Under the pieces are notes generated by a model. The model had not been told where the DNA came from, searched no databases, and saw nothing but the letters and a program-made list of their open reading frames with translations. Shown here one piece after another: positions 1 through 7,368 of a DNA stretch of 64,000 nt (its first letter is position 1; every line of letters begins with the position of its first letter). Position numbers and translations under genes: made by a program. This stretch comes from JABDQZ01 sp963801985 (GTDB lineage: Bacteria; Pseudomonadota; Gammaproteobacteria; Chromatiales; Chromatiaceae), in NCBI GenBank assembly GCA_963801985.1, contig CAWDGV010000003.1, positions 269,212 through 333,211 on the forward strand, given 5' to 3'.

Positions 1-573
1 CCCCTGCTGCCGACAGTCAGCTTTCAAGCCGAAGCAGGCTCATGCATCTGCATCTATGGTGAATCAGGCACCGGCAAAACCCTACTACTCCGGGCGATTG
101 CCGATCTTGATCCAAATTCAGGCAACATCACCCTGGATGGAGAAGCAAGAGATAATTACCCGGCAGACCAATGGCGCCGCCTGGTCAGCTACCTGCCCGC
201 AGAGAGTCACTGGTGGTCAAATGACGTGAGAGATCACTTCAATTCGGATTCAACCGAATTTGCCTCGCTTGGCCTACCCGAGGAAATTGGCAGCTGGCAG
301 GTCAGCCATTTATCCAGTGGTGAAAAACAGCGCCTGGCGTTATTAAGAGCCCTGGACCATAACCCGCAGGTATTGCTGCTCGACGAAGTCACGGCTAACC
401 TGGATGAGGAAAACACGCAACGCGTTGAACGCCTGTTAAACGACAAATTAAAAGCCGGCCTGACGCTTATCTGGGTTTCACACGACAGGCAACAACGTGC
501 ACGCATGGCAACTCAAAGTTACCTGATTCAGGACAAAAAATTTCTCAGGGAGCCAGATCATGGAACTGGTTAG
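1..573 (+). CDS. fetA: ABC transporter ATP-binding protein, FetA/YbbL-like (5' end outside window)
   Basis: The ATPase of a two-gene ABC system. The frame is open from base 1, so the start lies outside the window; an ATG/GTG near 226 is internal. Visible motifs are Walker A GESGTGKT (residues 20-27 of the visible part), the ABC signature LSSGEKQR (about 104-111), Walker B LLLDE and an H-loop histidine in WVSHD. The stop overlaps the start of the next gene, a FetB-type membrane protein, by 14 bases, so the two are translationally coupled partners. FetAB of E. coli is linked to iron homeostasis; that role here is inferred from the pair, not shown. The domain is short, as in YbbL. Family call is firm; substrate is not. 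Confidence 0.85.
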   Translation, partial: PLLPTVSFQAEAGSCICIYGESGTGKTLLLRAIADLDPNSGNITLDGEARDNYPADQWRRLVSYLPAESHWWSNDVRDHFNSDSTEFASLGLPEEIGSWQVSHLSSGEKQRLALLRALDHNPQVLLLDEVTANLDEENTQRVERLLNDKLKAGLTLIWVSHDRQQRARMATQSYLIQDKKFLREPDHGTG

Positions 574-1360
574 CCTGTCGGCTTTTGACCTGTCTCTGGC
601 AGCCCTGCTGGTCATTTTGCTGGCGGTGCTTTCATGGCATTTAAAACTCGGCATCCAGCAGTCATTACTAATTGCCGCAGCCCGCAGTGTTATTCAGCTC
701 ACCTTGCTCGGACTGGTTTTAAAGCAGCTGTTCAGCCAGGTATCCTTACCACTGATCGGGCTGATTTCACTCATCATGCTGATTGTTGCCGGCTATGAAG
801 TCATGGCCCGCCAGTCCCGGAAATTCAGAGGCTGGTGGGGGATGGGTATCGGTACCAGCTCCATGTTCCTGTCATCTTTCAGTATCACGCTTTTGGCATT
901 GCTGACCATAGTCCGCGTAGACCCCTGGTATACCCCGCAATACCTGATTCCTTTACTCGGCATGCTGTTGGGAAACACGATGAGCGGTATTGCGATTGCA
1001 CTTAATAACCTGAGCAACACGGCTTATGCACAACGTGGCCAGATAGAAGCCCGCCTGATGCTTGGCCATAACTGGCAACAGGCCATAGAAACCATTCGTC
1101 GTGATGCACTCAAGTCCGGGTTGATACCCATTATTAACGCGATGACTACGGCTGGCGTTGTCAGCCTGCCTGGCATGATGACCGGCCAGATACTGGCTGG
1201 CAGCCCCCCCATGGAAGCCGCCAAGTACCAGTTGATGATTCTGTTTCTGATTGCAGCCGGCACCGGCCTCGGAAGCCTGTCAGCCGTCTGGATTGGCTCT
1301 TCACGCCTGTTTGATGACAGGCAAAGACTTAGACTGGATCGTCTTTCAGGGAACGACTAG
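560..1360 (+). CDS. fetB: FetB/YbbM-like ABC transporter membrane subunit (UPF0014)
   Basis: A 266-residue inner-membrane protein with several hydrophobic segments starting at residue 9, the usual length for UPF0014/YbbM. It contains the family's central region with MLLGNTMSGIA and the later MPGMMTGQ-like stretch (LPGMMTGQILAG). It starts inside the end of the upstream ATPase gene (14-base overlap) and is its permease partner. The E. coli homologue is proposed to export iron and aid oxidative-stress resistance; here this is inference from homology. The stop codon TAG at 1358-1360 lies in a CTAG palindrome shared with the stop of the convergent gene on the other strand. Confidence 0.88.
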   Translation: MELVSLSAFDLSLAALLVILLAVLSWHLKLGIQQSLLIAAARSVIQLTLLGLVLKQLFSQVSLPLIGLISLIMLIVAGYEVMARQSRKFRGWWGMGIGTSSMFLSSFSITLLALLTIVRVDPWYTPQYLIPLLGMLLGNTMSGIAIALNNLSNTAYAQRGQIEARLMLGHNWQQAIETIRRDALKSGLIPIINAMTTAGVVSLPGMMTGQILAGSPPMEAAKYQLMILFLIAAGTGLGSLSAVWIGSSRLFDDRQRLRLDRLSGND

Positions 1361-1578
1361 GAAGCCTGTTTATTCATTCTGACCAGCTTGATAGCAAGTA
1401 ATACCCAGGGAGTGCCATGCATCAGCAGGTCAAAGATATCAATAGGTTTCGATAAGGAACCATCAGCCAGCATTTTCAGTTTTTCCCAGACATGCGGCTC
1501 AGGCACAAAAGGTGCCAAGCCCAGTAACAGTGCAGCTATCACGAAAAAGCGTATATCAGTACGATCTATAAAACCCAT
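1357..1578 (-). CDS. Conserved small membrane protein (often labelled RND transporter)
   Basis: A 73-residue protein with a hydrophobic N-terminal segment (about residues 9-25), the conserved stretch LGLAPFVPEPHVWEKL and a second hydrophobic segment near 55-66. I recall similar 65-75-residue proteins in Pseudomonas-like genomes carrying LAPFxPEPHLxEKLxML and xPxDIFDLxxH; databases often call them RND transporter, although they are far too small to be one. Function is unknown. It converges with fetB, and the two stop codons overlap in CTAG at 1357-1360. The plus-strand ORF across this gene is its shadow. Confidence 0.75.
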   Translation of the reverse strand: MGFIDRTDIRFFVIAALLLGLAPFVPEPHVWEKLKMLADGSLSKPIDIFDLLMHGTPWVLLAIKLVRMNKQAS

Positions 1579-1807
1579 ATTCTTTTTACCATCGAGAACT
1601 ATTTAACAGCCATTGTACTTGCTTTATCCCCTCCCCTTAAACCTCTAAGACGCGTTAACATCCTTTGCTGAAGGGTTATCATCAGCGCTGCTGGACAGCA
1701 CGCCTATGGACAACTTTAAGACGATTTCACAAAAGAATGCCCTGTGACTGTGTAACTGGCTTTTCATGTGTTAAAACAGTACGCAGAATTCTATTATTTA
1801 ATCCATT

Positions 1808-2176
1808 ATGTCCGGTTTCCTGATCATCATTATTTTCGCTGCACTCGTCTTGTTCTGGCTGGATAGCTCGCGCGCCCGCGAACTTGCCGTAGGTATTTGC
1901 AAGCAGGCCAGTGAAAAATACGGCGTACAGTTTCTGGATGAGTCTGTTGTTTTGAAAAAGCTGGGGCTGCGCTGGCCAACCGAAGGCATTCGTATTCGGC
2001 GGGTCTACCAGTTCGAATTCAGCCGGGATGGCGTGCAAAGAGTAACCGGCAACCTGGCCCTGGTCGGTATCAACCTGGAATACCTGGATTTTGAATTTTC
2101 TATTATTGACGTCAACCAGCCGGTAAAACCTAAAACCAGCGATATCATTCCTATCGATAAAAACTACAAAAAATAG
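1808..2176 (+). CDS. DUF3301 family protein
   Basis: A 122-residue protein with one N-terminal transmembrane segment (residues 4-17, ending at WLDSSRARE) and a basic-to-mixed cytoplasmic or periplasmic tail. The pattern of a short anchor, then LARExxxxxCxxxxxQxLD and a later YxFEFSxDG matches the gammaproteobacterial DUF3301 family; the sequence here reads YQFEFSRDG. Function is unknown. It is monocistronic and converges with sspB. The gap between them carries a strong hairpin element (2227-2303) that may end transcription from both sides. Confidence 0.8.
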   Translation: MSGFLIIIIFAALVLFWLDSSRARELAVGICKQASEKYGVQFLDESVVLKKLGLRWPTEGIRIRRVYQFEFSRDGVQRVTGNLALVGINLEYLDFEFSIIDVNQPVKPKTSDIIPIDKNYKK

Positions 2177-2226
2177 TTTTTAAAAACTTGTTCATTTTTC
2201 TTACGGCAAGATATTTTGTTCGTAAT

Positions 2227-2303
2227 CAAGGCATAAAAGATTTTTCAAAAGCGCAGTTTACCGTCCAGTAAATGAGCATTTTGGAAAATCTTTTTAACGC
2301 AGA
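2227..2303. repeat. Hairpin repeat element, copy 1 (possible bidirectional terminator)
   Basis: The element runs from CAAGGC to TAACGC. Its outer arms pair almost perfectly: AAAAGATTTTTCAAAA on the left with TTTTGGAAAATCTTTTT on the right. The inner arms are GTTTAC and GTAAAT around a loop of about six bases. It sits between the convergent genes for the DUF3301 protein and SspB. The right arm ends in a T-run on the plus strand and the left arm gives one on the minus strand, so it could terminate both transcripts. A close copy lies at 63836-63908 and a more divergent relative at 58873-58950. Confidence 0.75.
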
Positions 2304-2329
2304 GAACGGATAAAATAATTGCCGGAAAT

Positions 2330-2725
2330 TTACTTGACGATTTTAAGAGAAGGCTTCCCTTTGGGTGACACTGGCGGATCAGTATCATCTGGAGCATCAT
2401 CCCCCATACCTTCATCACCCTCATCAGGAAACAGCATGCCCCGTCCATTTTCCCGGGCATAGATTCCCAGTACGGCGAGAGGCGGTATCAATACGTCCGT
2501 TTCCCTGCCGCCAAACCTTGCATTGAAACTGATAAAGTCATTATTGATCACCAGGTTCATGACTGCTGAAGGATTAACGTTCAACACGATACGCCCATCT
2601 TCCACAAACTGTTCGGGCACGGTCACGTTTTCATAATCTGCATCAACCAGCAAATGTGGTGTCAGATTATTATCAAGCAGCCACTGGTACAGCGCACGAA
2701 TAAGATAGGGACGATTTGATGTCAT
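2330..2725 (-). CDS. sspB: ClpXP protease specificity-enhancing factor SspB
   Basis: A 131-residue adaptor that delivers ssrA-tagged and other substrates to ClpXP. The N-terminus (TSNRPYLIRALYQWLLDN) and the core RFGG and PPLAVLGIYARENG strands are typical of the SspB fold. An acidic, flexible linker (about residues 99-118) follows. The last residues, KPSLKIVK, match the ClpX-docking XB motif of SspB, so the gene looks complete. It lies 17 bases downstream of sspA and is almost certainly co-transcribed with it. Confidence 0.95.
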   Translation of the reverse strand: MTSNRPYLIRALYQWLLDNNLTPHLLVDADYENVTVPEQFVEDGRIVLNVNPSAVMNLVINNDFISFNARFGGRETDVLIPPLAVLGIYARENGRGMLFPDEGDEGMGDDAPDDTDPPVSPKGKPSLKIVK

Positions 2726-2742
2726 TAGCCTGAAATACGAAA

Positions 2743-3369
2743 CTAGGGACGCATTTCCCTTTCTTCTTCAGACAGGCTCTGCTGGAAGCCTTCACGGGAA
2801 AACAGGCGATTGGCGTAAATATCCATGACATTGGCAGCTGCCGGTGGAAGATCCACACCCAGCATAGGCAAACGCCATAATAATGGCGCGATACTGGCAT
2901 CCACAATTGAGAAGTTCTCACTCATGAAATAGTCCATCGCCGAGAATATCGGCACAGAAGTAGTCAGGCTTTCACGCAGTTGCTTACGGGCAGCCGCTGC
3001 TGCCTTGCCACCTTTTAGAATTGTATCGACTTTTGAATACCAGTCATTATCAACCCGGTACAGGTACAGACGGGAAGCCGCACGATTGACCGGATCAACA
3101 GGCAACAAAGGCGGATGAGGAAAACGTTCATCCAGGTATTCCATGATGATGCGCGAGTCGAATAATGTCAGATCACGATCCAGAATAGTAGGCAATGTGC
3201 CATAAGGATTTAAATCAACCACATCTTCAGGCGGGTTCAAAGGATCGGAATCGATAACATCAACAGTGACACTTTTCTCGGCCAGTACAAAACGCACACG
3301 ATGACAATGAATACTGGTCGGATCTGAATACAATGTCATTACTGATCGTTTATTTGCCACTACTGCCAT
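2743..3369 (-). CDS. sspA: Stringent starvation protein A
   Basis: A 208-residue glutathione-S-transferase-fold protein. An N-terminal thioredoxin-like domain (SVMTLYSDPTSIHCHRVRFV) is followed by an all-helical C-terminal domain. SspA binds RNA polymerase and acts in stationary phase and stress in other gammaproteobacteria. The order petABC-sspA-sspB is a conserved block. A strong terminator between petC and sspA (3434-3470) suggests that sspAB is also expressed from its own promoter, with limited read-through from the bc1 operon. The start at 3369 gives the usual length. Confidence 0.95.
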   Translation of the reverse strand: MAVVANKRSVMTLYSDPTSIHCHRVRFVLAEKSVTVDVIDSDPLNPPEDVVDLNPYGTLPTILDRDLTLFDSRIIMEYLDERFPHPPLLPVDPVNRAASRLYLYRVDNDWYSKVDTILKGGKAAAAARKQLRESLTTSVPIFSAMDYFMSENFSIVDASIAPLLWRLPMLGVDLPPAAANVMDIYANRLFSREGFQQSLSEEEREMRP

Positions 3370-3433
3370 TTAAATCTCTCCTGAAAAACTGCAATACCTG
3401 AAAACTGCAATAAGTGTTTAGGGTTTAACCCAT

Positions 3434-3470
3434 AAAAAAAGGCGTACAGTATATCAGATAACTGTACGCC
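3434..3470 (-). terminator. Rho-independent terminator of the petABC operon
   Basis: Read on the minus strand, a perfect ten-base stem GGCGTACAGT / ACTGTACGCC (3441-3470) encloses a ten-base loop and is followed at once by seven T residues (3440-3434). It lies 26 bases past the petC stop, directly in front of sspA. Confidence 0.9.
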
Positions 3471-3495
3471 CTGTTTTGTTTAGCGAATTTGAACG

Positions 3496-4245
3496 CTAGT
3501 GAACGTCTTTCCAGTATTCCTTCTTCAGCATGTAAGCCAGTACGAAGAAAATCACCAGGAAAATCATTACGTAGATACCCAGGCGCTGACGCTCGAGCTT
3601 CATTGGCTCAGATGCCCAGACCATAAAGTTGGTCAGATCACGCACCATGACATCATATTCTTCGGCCGTCATGGAACCGGCTTGCACCTGCTCAAAATCT
3701 TCGAAAGTTTTGTGTTCATGACCGGCTTCATCGGTTTCAACTTTAAAGTTCGCTTTCTGCAAACCCTGCAGCTCAACCAACACATGCGGCATACCCACAT
3801 CAGGGAAGACGATATTGTTGACACCCGTTGGACGGGAGTCATCTACGTAGAAACTCTTCAAATAGGTATAAATCCAGTCACCACCACCATGTTTCAGGCG
3901 GGCAGTGAGTGTCAGGTCCGGAATGGCCGTTCCAAACCAGCGCGAAGCATCACTTGGATCCATCGCACTGATCATCTGACTGCCGATTTTCTTGTTATCA
4001 GTAGGCATGAAGTTATTTTTCACTTCGTCTTCCGTTAAACCGGCTGCTTCGGCAACCTTTTCATAACGGACATACTTGGCTGAATGACAACCCATGCAGT
4101 AGTTAACAAAGTACTTGGCACCACGCTGCAATGACTCCTGATCTGAAAGATCAATATTTGCAGCATCCAGATGGGCGGCACCACCGGCTGCCATGCCCAT
4201 GACAGGCATAACAGAAAGCAAAATAATACTGATTAATTTTTTCAT
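3496..4245 (-). CDS. petC: Cytochrome c1 of the bc1 complex
   Basis: A 249-residue subunit of ubiquinol-cytochrome c reductase. A signal peptide (about residues 1-19) is followed by the haem-binding CMGCH (C50, C53, H54). GMPH after FPDV holds a probable axial methionine. A C-terminal membrane anchor (about 222-242) ends in a short basic tail. It accepts electrons from the Rieske protein on the periplasmic side. The start codon overlaps the petB stop by four bases (ATGA). It is the last gene of petABC and is followed by a clear terminator. Confidence 0.97.
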   Translation of the reverse strand: MKKLISIILLSVMPVMGMAAGGAAHLDAANIDLSDQESLQRGAKYFVNYCMGCHSAKYVRYEKVAEAAGLTEDEVKNNFMPTDNKKIGSQMISAMDPSDASRWFGTAIPDLTLTARLKHGGGDWIYTYLKSFYVDDSRPTGVNNIVFPDVGMPHVLVELQGLQKANFKVETDEAGHEHKTFEDFEQVQAGSMTAEEYDVMVRDLTNFMVWASEPMKLERQRLGIYVMIFLVIFFVLAYMLKKEYWKDVH

Positions 4246-5471
4246 CCTGTCACCCTCTCAGGAACCGGTTTGGTCTTGTCTATCTTGCTGTACCAAGGCA
4301 TCAGCAGGAAGAATGCAAAGTAGATCGTTGTGAAAATCTGAGCCATCAGGGTCAGAATTGGTGACGCCGGTTTCATTCCCAGCCATGCCAGCACAACGAA
4401 AGTCACTGCAAAAACTGCCAGTGCCACTTTAAAGATCATACCTTTGTAACGAATCGACTTCACAGGGCTTCTATCCAGCCATGGCAGAAAGAACATCACC
4501 AGGATTGCCGCAAACATCACAACAACACCAGGGAACTGCGAACCAAACATAGGCGGGACCGCACGCAACATCGCGTAGAAAGGCGTGAAATACCAGACCG
4601 GCGCAATATGGTCAGGTGTTTTCAGTGGATTTGCCGGTTCAAAGTTTGGCGCTTCCAGGAACAAGCCAAAGAAATCCGGGGCAAAGAACACAATCCCCAG
4701 GAAAATAATCAGGAAGCCAACAACACCTGCGATATCTTTCACTGAATAATATGGATGGAAAGGAATACCGTCTTTTGGAATACCGTTTTCATCTTTATTT
4801 TTCTTGATTTCAATTCCATCAGGGTTGTTCGAGCCAACCTTATGCAATGCAACAATATGCAAAAACACCAGGCCAACCAAAACGAATGGCAACAGGAAGT
4901 GGAAAGCAAAGAAGCGGTTCAATGTCGCATCGGAGATAACATAGTCACCACGAATCCAGATTGAAAGCTCTTCACCTACAAAAGGTACGGCGGCAAACAG
5001 GTTAACAATAACCTGCGCACCCCAGAAGGACATCTGTCCCCATGGCAGCAGGTAACCCATAAAGGCGGTTGCCATCATTGCCAGGTAAATGATCACACCG
5101 ATAATCCACAGCAGTTCACGTGGTTTCTGGTAAGAACCGTACATCAGGCCACGGAACATATGAAGATAGATCACAGCGAAAAATGCCGAGGCACCGGTTG
5201 AATGCAGGTAGCGAAGCAACCAGCCCCAGTCAACATCACGCATGATGTACTCAACGGAAGCGAATGCCAGGTTGGCATCCGGCTTGTAATGCATGGCCAG
5301 CCAGATACCGGTAACAATCTGGTTTACCAGCACCAGCATCGCCAGTGAACCCATGAAATACCAAAAATTAAAGTTTTTTGGTGCGTAGTACTGGGCCAGA
5401 TGCTCATTCCAGACTTTCGTCAACGGGAACCGATCATCAATCCAGTTCATAAATGTTTGCTTTTCGCTCAT
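4242..5471 (-). CDS. petB: Cytochrome b of the bc1 complex
   Basis: A 409-residue membrane protein with the eight-helix layout of bacterial cytochrome b. Haem-ligand histidines are visible in HSTGAS and MHYKPD and in the fourth helix (HFLLPF, FLHIVALH). The quinol-oxidation motif reads PVWY instead of the textbook PEWY; PVWY is a recognised variant in beta- and gammaproteobacteria. It overlaps petA by one base and petC by four, so the three genes form one tightly coupled operon. It oxidises ubiquinol and moves electrons to cytochrome c1 with proton translocation. Confidence 0.97.
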   Translation of the reverse strand: MSEKQTFMNWIDDRFPLTKVWNEHLAQYYAPKNFNFWYFMGSLAMLVLVNQIVTGIWLAMHYKPDANLAFASVEYIMRDVDWGWLLRYLHSTGASAFFAVIYLHMFRGLMYGSYQKPRELLWIIGVIIYLAMMATAFMGYLLPWGQMSFWGAQVIVNLFAAVPFVGEELSIWIRGDYVISDATLNRFFAFHFLLPFVLVGLVFLHIVALHKVGSNNPDGIEIKKNKDENGIPKDGIPFHPYYSVKDIAGVVGFLIIFLGIVFFAPDFFGLFLEAPNFEPANPLKTPDHIAPVWYFTPFYAMLRAVPPMFGSQFPGVVVMFAAILVMFFLPWLDRSPVKSIRYKGMIFKVALAVFAVTFVVLAWLGMKPASPILTLMAQIFTTIYFAFFLLMPWYSKIDKTKPVPERVTG

Positions 5472-6064
5472 CAGGAAGCACCTCCATCAACACCAATCAG
5501 GATTTGTGTATCTGAAACATACTGGTGTGGTGGTACAACCAGGTTAGTTGGTGCAGGTACACCTGAATAAACACGGCCAGCCAGGTCAAAAGTTGAACCG
5601 TGACATGGACAGAAGAAACCACCTTTCCAGTCAGCACCCATGTCAGCTGCAGCAACTTCCGGACGGTAAGTCGGGGAGCATCCAAGGTGAGTACAGATAC
5701 CAACAGCTATCATGTACTCCGGCTTGATTGAGCGGTGTGCATTTTTGCAATACTCAGGCTGCTGGGGAACATCAGAGGCAGGGTCGGCCAGTTGCCCGTC
5801 CAGAGAAGCCAGATCATTCAGATTAGCTTCGGTACGACGTACAACCCAGACGGGTTTGCCACGCCATTTAACACGCAGCATCTGTCCTGGTTCAAGTTTA
5901 CTGATATCCGCTTCAGCTGGAGCACCGGCGGCTTTCGCCCTGGCACTTGGATTCCATGAAGCAAGAAAGGGAACGGCTGCAAAGCCTACACCGACAGCTC
6001 CAACTGCACTTGTAGCAGTTATAAGCATGCGGCGTCTTTTAAGATCAACGCCATTTGCGCTCAT
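5471..6064 (-). CDS. petA: Rieske iron-sulfur protein of the bc1 complex
   Basis: A 197-residue Rieske subunit. The N-terminus has a basic run (KRRRML) followed by a hydrophobic anchor (about residues 13-33), as expected for a Tat-exported, membrane-anchored protein. The 2Fe-2S ligands are present as CTHLGC (C124, H126, C129) and CPCHG (C152, C154, H155). It is the first gene of petABC; a TATAAT box lies about 85 bases upstream. It takes electrons from ubiquinol and passes them to cytochrome c1. Confidence 0.97.
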   Translation of the reverse strand: MSANGVDLKRRRMLITATSAVGAVGVGFAAVPFLASWNPSARAKAAGAPAEADISKLEPGQMLRVKWRGKPVWVVRRTEANLNDLASLDGQLADPASDVPQQPEYCKNAHRSIKPEYMIAVGICTHLGCSPTYRPEVAAADMGADWKGGFFCPCHGSTFDLAGRVYSGVPAPTNLVVPPHQYVSDTQILIGVDGGAS

Positions 6065-6147
6065 GAATTGACTCCCGATCGTGAAAAAAAGCCTGTTATT
6101 CCGGGTATAGCAACGCCTATATCAATCAGATAATAAGAATATTCTGA

Positions 6148-6153
6148 ATTATA
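6148..6153 (-). promoter_or_regulatory. Possible -10 box for petABC
   Basis: A perfect TATAAT on the minus strand in the gap upstream of petA. The region 17 bases further upstream (CAAAAT) is a poor -35, so this is suggestive only. Confidence 0.3.
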
Positions 6154-6255
6154 CCCGACAAAGTAGGGGGATTTTGCTTGATAGACGCTTTAACGTCAAG
6201 GCAGATAAAGAAGATATTTGGAAAAGGACAGCGCTTTGGCTACTCGCCATGCAGC

Positions 6256-6504
6256 CTATTCTTTGGTCAATTCAGGAGTTTCCAAAACCGAAACCATGTC
6301 TTCAAGCATATCCAGCACATCTTTAACGGCTTCGTTTTCGAGCGCAATCATCTCATCCACTTCCAGTTCAGGATCAAGACCGGCATCAAGATCGCCGTCT
6401 TCATCAATTACCAGCTCAAGTGGCACTGGATTGATCAGCTCCTGCATACCCTCGTCCTTGAGCGTCAAGCTTTTGAGCATGATTCCTCTTTTTTTACCCG
6501 ACAT
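6256..6504 (-). CDS. Small acidic hypothetical protein
   Basis: An 82-residue, strongly acidic ORF (many D and E, PI-poor tail) that I do not recognise. It lies between petA and the Nif3-like gene, in the same direction as both. An AGGAAA ribosome-binding site about eight bases before the ATG supports translation. Longer plus-strand ORFs cover the same bases, but their translations look like low-complexity shadow sequence. No membrane segment or cysteine is present. Its place next to a conserved block suggests a lineage-specific gene; no function can be given. Confidence 0.5.
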   Translation of the reverse strand: MSGKKRGIMLKSLTLKDEGMQELINPVPLELVIDEDGDLDAGLDPELEVDEMIALENEAVKDVLDMLEDMVSVLETPELTKE

Positions 6505-6551
6505 GAAGATTTCCTGCTAATGAATGTCGCATAGTCCTGATAGTGACTTTT

Positions 6552-7316
6552 TCACACTGGGTTGGAAATTTCAATAAACTCATGGCTGATAGCAAATTTT
6601 TCAGCAAGTAACTGTCCAAGTGCCTGCACACCATAACGCTCCGTGGCATGATGACCCGCCGCAAAATAGTGGATGCCCAGCTCGCGGGCCGCATGCGTCG
6701 TATTTTCAGATATTTCTCCGGAAATAAATGCCTGTAGCCCCAGTTTGGCAGCCTGTTCAATATACGATTGCGCCGCACCAGTACACCAGCCTATTTTTCT
6801 GAATTCAATTGGACCGCCTGGAATATGCAGCGGATCACGTCCTAAAGCGCCCGACAAAGCCTGCGACAGCGAGCAGGCATTTTCGGCACCAGGTAATTCC
6901 ACCTGCCATAACAATGCGTCATTTTCATCGACAGGCCGGGCATTTTGCCAGCGCATCCTTTTAGCCAATTGCGCATTGTTGCCGACAACCAGGTGTGCAT
7001 CCAGCGGCAGATGGTAAGCAACAAGGTTAATGTTATTTTCAATCAGGGCACGAATACGTCTACCCTTCATACCGGTAACGGGTTGCGGCTCACCTTTCCA
7101 GAAATAGCCATGATGAACCAGCAGAATGTCAGCATTCTGCTCAGCGGCTGCTTCAATAGCAGCCAGGCTTGCAGTGACCGCAGAAACGACATGTTTTACT
7201 TCAGACTTAGCCTCGATCTGTAAACCATTCGGGCAATAATCATTAAAGTGACCTGCATCCAGGTACTCATTACAAAAACTTGTTATTTCCTTTAATGCCA
7301 CCATATTGACGCTCAA
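6552..7316 (-). CDS. Nif3-like dinuclear metal-centre protein (YbgI family)
   Basis: A 254-residue Nif3/YbgI/DUF34 protein. The N-terminal metal-site segment is present as YCPNGLQIE, then LLVHHGYFW with its paired histidines, and the C-terminal GHHATERYG with further metal ligands. Family members form hexameric rings with a dinuclear metal site; GTP cyclohydrolase-like or other hydrolase roles have been proposed and none is certain. It is divergent from the DegS/AlgW-like gene, 52 bases apart, an arrangement I know from Pseudomonas-like genomes. Confidence 0.93.
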   Translation of the reverse strand: MSVNMVALKEITSFCNEYLDAGHFNDYCPNGLQIEAKSEVKHVVSAVTASLAAIEAAAEQNADILLVHHGYFWKGEPQPVTGMKGRRIRALIENNINLVAYHLPLDAHLVVGNNAQLAKRMRWQNARPVDENDALLWQVELPGAENACSLSQALSGALGRDPLHIPGGPIEFRKIGWCTGAAQSYIEQAAKLGLQAFISGEISENTTHAARELGIHYFAAGHHATERYGVQALGQLLAEKFAISHEFIEISNPV

Positions 7317-7368
7317 AGTGATAAAATCACTGCCAAAATTCCCAGTAACATCTTAGGCAAAAGCTTCC

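Noticed and set aside
3499..4038. A 179-residue plus-strand ORF
   Set aside because: It lies entirely opposite petC, whose haem motif and membrane anchor prove the minus strand is coding; the plus translation is histidine-rich with no family features.
6178..6534. Plus-strand ORFs of 118 and 100 residues
   Set aside because: They cover the small minus-strand acidic gene, have no good ribosome-binding site and read as low-complexity.
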